From: Actinomyces sp.
GTDB lineage: Bacteria > Actinomycetota > Actinomycetes > Actinomycetales > Actinomycetaceae
DNA: 11,776 bases
NCBI GenBank assembly: GCA_018375675.1
Contig: JAHACW010000063.1
Span: 1 to 11,776 of the forward strand
Direction: 5' to 3'
The notes under the pieces are model-generated. The model was given only the letters and a program-made list of their open reading frames with translations, was not told the DNA's origin and ran no database searches. The translations under genes were made by a program, and so were the position numbers. How positions within the stretch are numbered: position 1 is the first letter of the stretch; the number at the start of each line of letters is the position of its first letter. Positions 4,642-11,776 of this stretch are shown piece after piece.

Positions 4642-4669
4642 TTCACACTTGCTGCGAAACCCGTAGAAT
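4642..4669 (+). promoter_or_regulatory. Promoter of the giant surface protein gene
   Basis: TTCACA (4642-4647, five of six matches to TTGACA) and TAGAAT (4664-4669, five of six matches to TATAAT) with a 16-bp spacer make a strong vegetative-type promoter. Transcription would start near 4676, giving a leader of about 35 bases. An inverted repeat CAGGAG/CTCCTG (4601-4606 and 4618-4623) lies 18 bp upstream of the -35 and could be a regulator site. Confidence 0.65.
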
Positions 4670-4699
4670 TGGCTTGAAATATACACTTTTCGCACATTC

Positions 4700-4705
4700 A
4701 GGAGA
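4700..4705 (+). promoter_or_regulatory. Ribosome binding site of the giant surface protein
   Basis: AGGAGA precedes the GTG start at 4711 by five bases. It supports GTG as the real start; the encoded sequence then begins directly with a signal peptide. Confidence 0.75.
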
Positions 4706-4710
4706 AGGCT

Positions 4711-7700
4711 GTGCACATCAACCACACGTGGTCGAAGGCTTCCAAGCCGGCCCAGCTGCTTGCCATGCTGGTCACGACCGCCCTCGTTATGCTCGGCGTC
4801 ACGACGCTGCCCACATATGCGGCGGCCCCGACGCTCAAACTCGCCATCACACCCGACGAGACCTCGTACCTCTCAGGTGTCGAGCAGCGCTACGTCGTCG
4901 AGTTTTCCTGCGCCTCCACCACGGAGGACTGCCTCGACTCGGTCGTCACCATCACGCTGCCCCACACGGTGACCCCCGCGGGCAACTCGAACCTTGACTC
5001 GGCCCCCGAAGGCGTCAACGCCACGGCCACCGCCGGCAAGAAGGTTGTTACCCCCACGATCAAGGCTCCGACTGCCAACGCCGACGGCCTCGTCACCTAC
5101 AACCTCGGAACAGTCGCCGCCGGCTCGTCGTTCCAGACGGTCCTGACCTTCACCGCCCCGCGCGGCGTGACCCCCGGCGGCTCCACCGTCACCCCGGTCG
5201 CGACCTTCACCTCGGGCGAGAGCAAGGAAACCTCCCAGGCGACCGTCACGATCAAGTCCGAGCCGACCCCGCTCCTGAGCAAGACCGGCCCGGTCGCGAC
5301 CCCCAAGAACGTCGACGTGACCTACCAGATCACGCCGAAGTACGACACCAACGTGGACGGCCTCAACGGCAAGTCCAACATGACCAACGTCGTTATCACC
5401 GACCCGCTGCCCGCGTGCGCGAAGTACGTGTCCTCCTCGGCCTCGGGTAACACCAAGACGAACACGGCCGCGACCGTCGAAAGCTCCTACGACGCCGCGA
5501 CCCACACCGTCACCTGGAACGTCGGCGACGTCAACCCCGCGTTCATGAATATCGTCCTGTCCGTCACCGTCCACTACGACGACACCTGCACGGACGAGAC
5601 CGTCACCAACACCGCGAAGCTCACCGGCAAGGAGATGCACAACGAGACCAACGTTGTCACCGCCGACGCTTCCTTCACGCACCGCTTCGACAGCGAGATC
5701 CGCTACGGAGGCGGCTTCAACAAGCGTGCGATGAGCCAGTTCGAGCGCGGCAAGCAGGGCAACTGGCTGTACAGCTACTCCAACAACTCCAACGTCCCGG
5801 TCGTCATGGAGTACACCGACTACCTGACCTGTGGCCTCGCGTCCCCGACCGACGGCTCCAAGGACTGCGACAAGCCCCTCATGCGCGTCAAGACGATCGA
5901 CACCCAGACGACGACACCCATCGAGATCACCTACTGGACCAACAAGGGAAACACCGGCACTCAGACCGTCTACCGCGGCAAGGCATTTGACTTCTCCTCC
6001 TTCGCCGCCGACGAGTACCTGACCGTCTTCCACTACAAGCAGACGATCCCCGCCGGTGAGTCCTCCATCCTCAACGTCGCCGGCCCCGTTGGCGCAGGCA
6101 CCCCCACGACCGAGGACGGCACGACCTACGTCCAGGCCGACACCAACTCCGCCGCATGGAAGGCCGGCAAGTCCGACCAGTACGTGCGCGTCCAGAACTG
6201 TGTCACCGACTGGTCCATGAAGTCCCTCGACGGCTCCCGATCCATCCAGATCCCCGCCGACGACTACTGCGACATCCTCACCCTGGGCACCGCGCTGCCC
6301 AAGTACTACAACGCCAAGTCCACCATCAAGGGCAACCTGGCGTCCCCCGGCTCCGAGGTCACCTTCAGCGTCACCGCGAACAACACCTCGACCGTCGTTG
6401 ACTCCCAGCCCGTCATCTCCGACCTGCTGCCCTGCGGCATGACCTTCGTCGAGGACTCCGTCACCGGCGGCCCCGCAGGTAAGGAAAAGACCGTCACGGT
6501 CCGCGACGTCACCGACGCTACCGGCTGCACCCGCCAGCTCGTCCAGGTCACCTGGCCCGGCTACCAGACCAAGGGTGGCACCACCATCCAGCTGCGCGGC
6601 AAGGTCGGCCCCTCGATGAGCTCCGGCACGCACAAGAACGAGGCCTACATCTCCGCGGCCGAACCCGAGTACGCGCTGACCTCCAAGAAGACCACGATCT
6701 GCTTCTACGGCTCCACCGACGACACCTACGATGTCAACGGTGACGGCTCGACCGCCGACCAGGTCTGCCCCGTCTCCTCGACCTTCACGGTCTCCGAGCA
6801 GGCTGGCGCAGACGTCGTCCTCGAGAGCCTCGGCTCCGTGGAAGGCTCGACCTACAAGAAGTACACCGACGGCGTGTCCATGATCCGCCAGGGTGAAGAC
6901 GGCCAGTACCGCATCACCCCCACCAACTCCGGTAACGCGGACCTGTCCGACATGACCGTCTACGGCATCCTGCCCCACGTCGGTGACACCGCCATCCAGG
7001 GCGGCGACTCCCGTGGCTCCGAATGGGCGCCTATCCTCACCGGCCCCCTCCAGGTCGGTGCAGGCTCGGGCATCGACCCCTCGCAGGTCACCATCGAGTA
7101 CTCCACCTCCTACAACCCCTGCCGCGGCGAAGTCATGAACCAGGGCGACGCCATGGCAGCCGGACCCGCCGGATGCGATAACAACTGGACCACCACCCCG
7201 GCCTCGTGGGCCGACGTGAAGTCCTACCGCATCTACATCAACGGCAAGGCCACCCCGATCAAGGCCGGCGCATCGATCCCGATCATCGCGCCCATCAAGG
7301 CCCCCGATAACGCGACCGGCATCGCCTACGAGTCCGTCGCGATCGCGGCCACCCAGGCCTCGAACAACCGCGCTATCCTGCCCGCCGAGCCGATCAAGGT
7401 CGCCATGGCCCTCGCGCTCGACGTCGCCCTCAACAAGACCGTCGTCTCCGACGCCTCCAACCTGAAGCCCGGAGACCAGGTCACCTACCGCATCGACGCC
7501 GGCAACATCGGCCAGGGCAAGGCCCCCGACCTCAAGGTCAAGGAAGCCTTCCCCGCCGGCACCACCTTCGTGTCCGCCGAAACGCACAAGTGCGCCTCCG
7601 GCTACACGACCGGCCTGCCGCAGGAATGTAAGGGCACCGACGAGGCCGGCACCTTCGACGGCACCACGTGGACGATCGGCGACATGCTCGCCGGCGAATA

Positions 7701-10700
7701 CGCCTCGCTCTTCGTGACCGTCACGCTGAACGCCGGCACCGACGGCAAGACCCTCAACAACACGGCCGCCTTCGTGAACCCGCCCGAGTACGACCTCGTG
7801 CCCGGCAACAACTCCTCCTCGGCGTCCATCACCGTCAAGCACCGCCTGTCCGGCAAGGTGTACTACGACGCGAACGAGTCCTCCTCGTTCGACAACGGTG
7901 AGGACCCCTTCAAGGACATCACGGTCGAGCTGCTCGGCGCCGACGGTAACGTCGTCGCCACCACCAAGACCGACGCGGACGGCAACTACTCCTTCACCGG
8001 CCTCGACGCCGGAACCTACACGGTCAAGGTCACCAAGGCTGGCGACATCGCCGAGCTGACCCAGACCGAGGATCCGGACGGCACGAAGGACAACGCCTCC
8101 GGCGCGATCACGCTCAACGCCGACAACCCGGTCCGCGAGAACGTCAACTTCGGCTACATCAAGAAGCACGCGATCTCCGGCAACGTCTACCTCGACCAGA
8201 ACCGCGACAAGACGAAGAACACGGGCGATATCGACCTGTCCGGCGTCACCGTGAAGCTGCTCGACAAGGACGGCAACGTCGTGGGTACCACCACGACCGA
8301 TAAGGACGGCAACTACTCCTTCACCGGCCTCAACGACGGCACCTACACCGTCCAGGTCGACAAGACCGGCCCGCTGGCGGACAAGGAGCAGACCGAGGAC
8401 CCCTCCGGTAAGACGGACTCGCGCTCGCAGGCCATCACCTTCACGCGCACCGACCCGGACGTCACCAATGTCAACTTCGGCTACGCCGAGGATTACACCG
8501 TCTCCGGCACCGTCTACTACGACAAGGACCGCTCCGAGACCCTCAACAACTCCGAGCCCGGCTTCGACGGCATCACCGTGAACCTGCTCGGCGAGGACGG
8601 CCAGGTCGTTGCGACGACCACGACGAAGGCAGACGGCACGTACTCCTTCTCCAAGCTGCCCGCCGGCAAGTACACCGTCAAGGTGGAGCCCTCCGACCTC
8701 CTCAAGAAGCTTGAGCAGACCGAGGATCCGGACGGCACCAAGGACAACACCTCCGGCGTTGTCCAGGTCAACCACGACAACCCCTCCGTGAAGAACGTGA
8801 ACTTCGGTTACGCCACGAACTACACGATCAAGGGCACCGTCTACCGTGATGCCGACCGCTCCGAGTCCCTCGAGGACGGCGAGAAGCTCTACCAGGGTGT
8901 GACCGTCGACCTCCTCGACACGGACGGTAACGTCGTGGCCACCACGACCACCGACGTCAAGGGCGCCTACGCGTTCACCAACCTCGAGGAAGGCACCTAC
9001 AAGGTCCGCGTCCACAAGGAAGGTCCCATCGCCGACCTCATCCAGACCGAGGACCCCGACGCCACCAAGGACAACACCTCCGGTGACATCACCCTCGAGC
9101 TGAACAACCCGATCAAGGAGAACGTCAACTTCGGGTACATCTCGAACAACTCGATCTCCGGCACGGTCTACCGCGACGACAACCGCTCCAACTCCCTGAA
9201 CGGGGGAGAGGCCGGCTACCCCGAGCAGACGGTCCAGCTCCTCGACAAGGACGGATCGGTCATCGCGACCACCAAGACCGACGCCAACGGCAACTACTCC
9301 TTCGACAACCTGCCCGACGGCACCTACTCCGTCAAGGTCGTCAAGGATGGAGCCCTCACCGACCTCGAGCAGACCGAGGACCCGGACGGCACCAAGGACA
9401 GCGCCTCCGAGCCCATCGTCCTGAACGAGGACAACCCCACGAAGAAGAACGTCAACTTCGGCTACGTGCCCGACTACTTCATCAAGGGCACGATCTACCG
9501 TGATGGCAACCGCTCCGGCGCGCTGGATAGCGACGAGAAGCTCTACGAGGGCGTGACGGTCAACCTGGTGGACGCCGACGGCAACGTCGTCGCCACCACC
9601 ACGACCGACGAGAAGGGCAACTACTCCTTCGACAAGCTCCCCGCGGGCACCTACTCCGTCAAGGTCGTTCAGGATGGCCCCATCGCCTCCCTCGAGCAGA
9701 CCGGCGACCCGGACGCCACGAAAGACAACTCCTCCGAGCCCATCACGCTGAACAACGACAACCCGTCCAAGACGGACGTCAACTTCGGCTACGTGAACAA
9801 CAACTCCCTGTCGGGCACCGTCTACCGCGATGACTCGCGCAACGGCGACCAGGACGGCACCGAACCCGGATACTCCGGCGTGACGGTCCAGCTCCTCGAC
9901 AAGGACGGCAACGTCGTGGGTACCACCACGACCGACGCCAACGGCAAGTACTCCTTCTCCAAGCTGCCCGACGGCACCTACTCCGTCAAGGTCGTCAAGG
10001 ACGGCGAACTCGCCGACACCGAGCAGACCGAGGACCCGGACGCGAACAAGGACAACGCCTCCGAACCGGTGACCCTGGGCGAGGACAACCCCTCCAAGGA
10101 CAACATCGACTTCGGATACGTTCCCGACTACTCGATCCACGGCCTCGTCTACCGTGACGGTGACCGCGACGAGACGCACGGCGCGACCGAGAAGGGCTAC
10201 GCCAACCAGACTGTCGAGCTGCGCGACAAGGACGGCAAGGTCGTCGCGACCACCACGACGGACGAAAACGGCGCCTACTCCTTCGAGAAGCTGCCCGCCG
10301 GAAACTACACTGTCAAGGTCGTCAAGGACGGTGCTCTCACCGACCTCGACCAGACGGAAGACCCGGACTCCACCAAGGACTCCACCTCCGGCGTCATCTC
10401 GCTCGGCAACGACCACCGCACCGAAACGGACGTCAACTTCGGCTACATCGCCAACAACTCCATTAACGGCACCATCTACCGCGACGGTGACCGCGACGGA
10501 AAGAAGGGCGACACCGAAGGACGCTACTCCGGCGTGACGGTCCAGCTCCTCGACAAGGACGGCAAGGTTATCGCCACCACGACGACCGACAAGGACGGCA
10601 AGTACTCCTTCGAGCACCTGCCCGACGGCACCTACTCCGTCAAGGTCGTCAAGGATGGCGCTCTGACCGACACCGACCAGACTGGCGACCCCGACAACAA

Positions 10701-11568
10701 GCTGGACAACGCGTCCGAGCCGATCACCCTCGACGAGAAGAACCCCACCAAGGGCGACGTCGACTTCGGCTACGTCCCGAACAACACCATCAAGGGCACC
10801 GTCTACCGCGACGACAACCGCGACAAGACGATCAACGGTGACGAGCCCGGCCTCGAGCGCGTGAGCGTCCAGCTCCTCGACGAGAACGGCAAGGTCCTCC
10901 AGACCCTCGACACCGACGCGGACGGCAACTACGCCTTCCAGCACCTGCCCGACGGCAAGTACACCGTCAAGGTTGTGCGTTCCTCGTCCATCAAGGACTA
11001 CGACCAGACCGAGGACCCCGACGCCACTGTCGACGACACCTCCGCGGTGTACACGATGGGCCCGGAGAACTCCCTGCAGGAAAAGGTCAACTTCGGCTAC
11101 GTTCCGGACTACTCGATCGCTGGTCGCGTCTACCGCGACTCCGACAAGTCCGGCTCCTACACCGACGGTGAAGAGACCTTCTCCGGCGTGACGGTCGACC
11201 TGCTCGACAAGGGCGGCAACGTTGTGGCCACCACGACGACCGATAAGGACGGCAACTACTCCTTCGAGAAGCTGCCCGCCGGCACCTACCGCGTCAAGGT
11301 CCACCCGGACGGCGACCTCGCCGGCCTGGACCAGACCGAGGATCCGGACGGCATCGCCGACTCCATGTCCGGTGAGATCACGATTGGCTTCGACAACCAG
11401 AAGGTCACCGGCGTGAACTTCGGTTACGTCGCGCCCGATGTCCCGGCCACCAAGCCGAAGAAGGGCCTCGCGCGCACCGGCTTCGACGGCCTGATCGGCG
11501 GAGCGGGCCTGGGAGCGGCCGTCGTGGGCGGCATGTTCCTGTGGATGCGTCGCCGTCGCCAGGACTGA
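4711..11568 (+). CDS. Giant LARTG-anchored SdrD_B-repeat surface protein
   Basis: A 2285-residue secreted, wall-anchored protein, probably a fibrous adhesin or spacer; the ligand is unknown. Residues 1-38 form a signal peptide (Lys9 and Lys12, hydrophobic 14-33, cleavage near TYAAA). Residues about 39-1045 are a head of DUF11/Ig-like beta domains, clearest at about 187-320, 536-670 and 900-1045, where GDQVTYRI, IGDMLAGEYASL, LNNTAAF and PGNNSSSASITV are visible. The head has 16 cysteines and two DxNxDG-type calcium-loop motifs (212-217, 674-679). Residues 1046-2244 are eleven SdrD_B-like repeats. LARTG (2253-2257), a hydrophobic segment and RRRRQD form the sorting signal; LAxTG is typical of class E sortases. 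No sortase lies in the window. It is a single-gene unit with its own promoter and terminator. Codons overwhelmingly end in C or G. Confidence 0.95.
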   Translation: MHINHTWSKASKPAQLLAMLVTTALVMLGVTTLPTYAAAPTLKLAITPDETSYLSGVEQRYVVEFSCASTTEDCLDSVVTITLPHTVTPAGNSNLDSAPEGVNATATAGKKVVTPTIKAPTANADGLVTYNLGTVAAGSSFQTVLTFTAPRGVTPGGSTVTPVATFTSGESKETSQATVTIKSEPTPLLSKTGPVATPKNVDVTYQITPKYDTNVDGLNGKSNMTNVVITDPLPACAKYVSSSASGNTKTNTAATVESSYDAATHTVTWNVGDVNPAFMNIVLSVTVHYDDTCTDETVTNTAKLTGKEMHNETNVVTADASFTHRFDSEIRYGGGFNKRAMSQFERGKQGNWLYSYSNNSNVPVVMEYTDYLTCGLASPTDGSKDCDKPLMRVKTIDTQTTTPIEITYWTNKGNTGTQTVYRGKAFDFSSFAADEYLTVFHYKQTIPAGESSILNVAGPVGAGTPTTEDGTTYVQADTNSAAWKAGKSDQYVRVQNCVTDWSMKSLDGSRSIQIPADDYCDILTLGTALPKYYNAKSTIKGNLASPGSEVTFSVTANNTSTVVDSQPVISDLLPCGMTFVEDSVTGGPAGKEKTVTVRDVTDATGCTRQLVQVTWPGYQTKGGTTIQLRGKVGPSMSSGTHKNEAYISAAEPEYALTSKKTTICFYGSTDDTYDVNGDGSTADQVCPVSSTFTVSEQAGADVVLESLGSVEGSTYKKYTDGVSMIRQGEDGQYRITPTNSGNADLSDMTVYGILPHVGDTAIQGGDSRGSEWAPILTGPLQVGAGSGIDPSQVTIEYSTSYNPCRGEVMNQGDAMAAGPAGCDNNWTTTPASWADVKSYRIYINGKATPIKAGASIPIIAPIKAPDNATGIAYESVAIAATQASNNRAILPAEPIKVAMALALDVALNKTVVSDASNLKPGDQVTYRIDAGNIGQGKAPDLKVKEAFPAGTTFVSAETHKCASGYTTGLPQECKGTDEAGTFDGTTWTIGDMLAGEYASLFVTVTLNAGTDGKTLNNTAAFVNPPEYDLVPGNNSSSASITVKHRLSGKVYYDANESSSFDNGEDPFKDITVELLGADGNVVATTKTDADGNYSFTGLDAGTYTVKVTKAGDIAELTQTEDPDGTKDNASGAITLNADNPVRENVNFGYIKKHAISGNVYLDQNRDKTKNTGDIDLSGVTVKLLDKDGNVVGTTTTDKDGNYSFTGLNDGTYTVQVDKTGPLADKEQTEDPSGKTDSRSQAITFTRTDPDVTNVNFGYAEDYTVSGTVYYDKDRSETLNNSEPGFDGITVNLLGEDGQVVATTTTKADGTYSFSKLPAGKYTVKVEPSDLLKKLEQTEDPDGTKDNTSGVVQVNHDNPSVKNVNFGYATNYTIKGTVYRDADRSESLEDGEKLYQGVTVDLLDTDGNVVATTTTDVKGAYAFTNLEEGTYKVRVHKEGPIADLIQTEDPDATKDNTSGDITLELNNPIKENVNFGYISNNSISGTVYRDDNRSNSLNGGEAGYPEQTVQLLDKDGSVIATTKTDANGNYSFDNLPDGTYSVKVVKDGALTDLEQTEDPDGTKDSASEPIVLNEDNPTKKNVNFGYVPDYFIKGTIYRDGNRSGALDSDEKLYEGVTVNLVDADGNVVATTTTDEKGNYSFDKLPAGTYSVKVVQDGPIASLEQTGDPDATKDNSSEPITLNNDNPSKTDVNFGYVNNNSLSGTVYRDDSRNGDQDGTEPGYSGVTVQLLDKDGNVVGTTTTDANGKYSFSKLPDGTYSVKVVKDGELADTEQTEDPDANKDNASEPVTLGEDNPSKDNIDFGYVPDYSIHGLVYRDGDRDETHGATEKGYANQTVELRDKDGKVVATTTTDENGAYSFEKLPAGNYTVKVVKDGALTDLDQTEDPDSTKDSTSGVISLGNDHRTETDVNFGYIANNSINGTIYRDGDRDGKKGDTEGRYSGVTVQLLDKDGKVIATTTTDKDGKYSFEHLPDGTYSVKVVKDGALTDTDQTGDPDNKLDNASEPITLDEKNPTKGDVDFGYVPNNTIKGTVYRDDNRDKTINGDEPGLERVSVQLLDENGKVLQTLDTDADGNYAFQHLPDGKYTVKVVRSSSIKDYDQTEDPDATVDDTSAVYTMGPENSLQEKVNFGYVPDYSIAGRVYRDSDKSGSYTDGEETFSGVTVDLLDKGGNVVATTTTDKDGNYSFEKLPAGTYRVKVHPDGDLAGLDQTEDPDGIADSMSGEITIGFDNQKVTGVNFGYVAPDVPATKPKKGLARTGFDGLIGGAGLGAAVVGGMFLWMRRRRQD
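7846..11442 (+). repeat. Eleven tandem 327-bp (109-residue) SdrD_B-type repeats
   Basis: Repeats start at residues 1046, 1155, 1264, 1373, 1482, 1591, 1700, 1809, 1918, 2027 and 2136, all exactly 109 residues apart. Each follows the pattern GTVYRDxxR, VTVxLLDxDGxV, TTTDxxGxYSFxxLPxGTYxVKV, QTEDPDxxKDxxS and NVNFGY. This matches the calcium-binding B repeats of SdrD-type proteins (SdrD_B). No cysteine is present and I see no CnaB-type isopeptide signature. Repeats 4-10 are the most alike, while repeats 1, 2 and 11 at the ends are more diverged. Confidence 0.95.
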
Positions 11569-11616
11569 GGATCATTCGGCCTGAGCCTCGACGAGGCAGT
11601 GGCTGAGTGAGCCGAC

Positions 11617-11647
11617 AAGGGGCGGGTACTTCGGTGCCCGCCCCTTT
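11617..11647 (+). terminator. Intrinsic terminator of the surface protein gene
   Basis: AAGGGGCGGG (11617-11626) and CCCGCCCCTT (11637-11646) are perfect 10-bp arms around a TACTTCGGTG loop, ending in TTT, 48 bases after the stop codon. A smaller inverted repeat GCCTCG/CGAGGC (11585-11597) lies between stop and terminator. Confidence 0.85.
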
Positions 11648-11708
11648 GGCGTACTCGGGTTGTTGTTGCGTGCGGTGCCGCTGGTGTTCCGGGCGCCGTC
11701 GGGCCCGG

Positions 11709-11776
11709 CCGCCCGCGAGATCGCCACACGCGAGCCTGCGGCTCGGAGTGGTCGATCTCGAAGCCCGCCCGTGCCC
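11709..11776 (+). repeat. Dispersed palindromic element, copy B
   Basis: Identical to 25-76 over 11709-11760 and nearly so to the window edge. It contains the same 45-bp imperfect palindrome (11716-11760) in the same orientation as the left copy. It follows the surface-protein terminator by about 60 bp. The upstream 18-bp outer arm of the left copy is absent here; the downstream side is cut by the window edge. Confidence 0.85.

Larger units (their letters stand above)
4067..4710. other. Intergenic region between photolyase and adhesin genes
   Basis: This 644-bp gap has no convincing gene. It holds an orphan plus-strand terminator, a 16-bp palindrome, a 7-bp inverted repeat, a group of DnaA-box-like 9-mers, and the adhesin promoter and ribosome binding site, all listed separately. 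Its right half is clearly richer in A+T than the flanking genes. I could not identify a convincing photolyase promoter in the left part. Confidence 0.7.

Noticed and set aside
4873..11304. 2143-residue minus-strand open frame as a gene
   Set aside because: It mirrors the codons of the adhesin, has Val/Gly/Asp/Arg-rich low-complexity content with no recognisable domain, and no ribosome binding site or promoter was seen. The sense strand has signal peptide, domains and anchor.
25..11776. The whole window as a mobile element bounded by direct repeats
   Set aside because: There is no integrase or transposase, and the contents include a housekeeping tRNA cassette. A dispersed palindrome family explains the end repeats more simply.

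Overview
The window looks like a chromosomal segment of a high-GC Gram-positive bacterium, most likely a member of the Actinomycetaceae (Schaalia/Actinomyces-like). This is inference. It rests on strongly C/G-ending codons, a tRNA-Ile(GAT)/DLW-39-type micro-gene/tRNA-Ala(TGC) cassette of the kind found downstream of gyrA in Actinobacteria, and a giant surface protein ending in LARTG, the LAxTG motif used by class E sortases. The usual position of that tRNA cassette suggests, but does not prove, that the segment lies near the replication origin.

Layout. (1) 1-1176 has no convincing gene. It is packed with inverted and direct repeats: a 105-bp nested palindrome, motifs recurring at exactly 42-bp spacing, and five further hairpin-forming repeats. 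(2) 1177-2055 (minus) encodes a Mbeg1/DUF2974-like alpha/beta hydrolase with a visible Ser/Asp/His triad. (3) 2123-2562 (plus) is a promoter, tRNA-Ile, a 44-residue DLW-39-like membrane micro-protein, tRNA-Ala and a strong intrinsic terminator. (4) 2639-4066 (minus) is a full-length class I photolyase. (5) 4067-4710 is intergenic. It holds an orphan plus-strand terminator, two palindromes, a tight cluster of DnaA-box-like 9-mers, and the promoter and ribosome binding site of the next gene. (6) 4711-11568 (plus) encodes a 2285-residue secreted, cell-wall-anchored protein. It has a signal peptide, a ~1000-residue head with 16 cysteines, a stalk of 11 SdrD_B-like repeats each exactly 109 residues long, and an LARTG sorting signal. 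(7) 11569-11776 holds its terminator and a second, near-identical copy of the palindrome from the left edge.

The genes do not form one pathway. The tRNA cassette is housekeeping, the photolyase repairs UV lesions, the hydrolase has no known role, and the giant protein is probably a fibrous adhesin or surface spacer. The most unusual material is the 42-bp phasing in the left intergenic region, the DnaA-box cluster ahead of the adhesin promoter, the identical palindromes at both ends, and the indel-free, partly two-domain-periodic architecture of the adhesin stalk.
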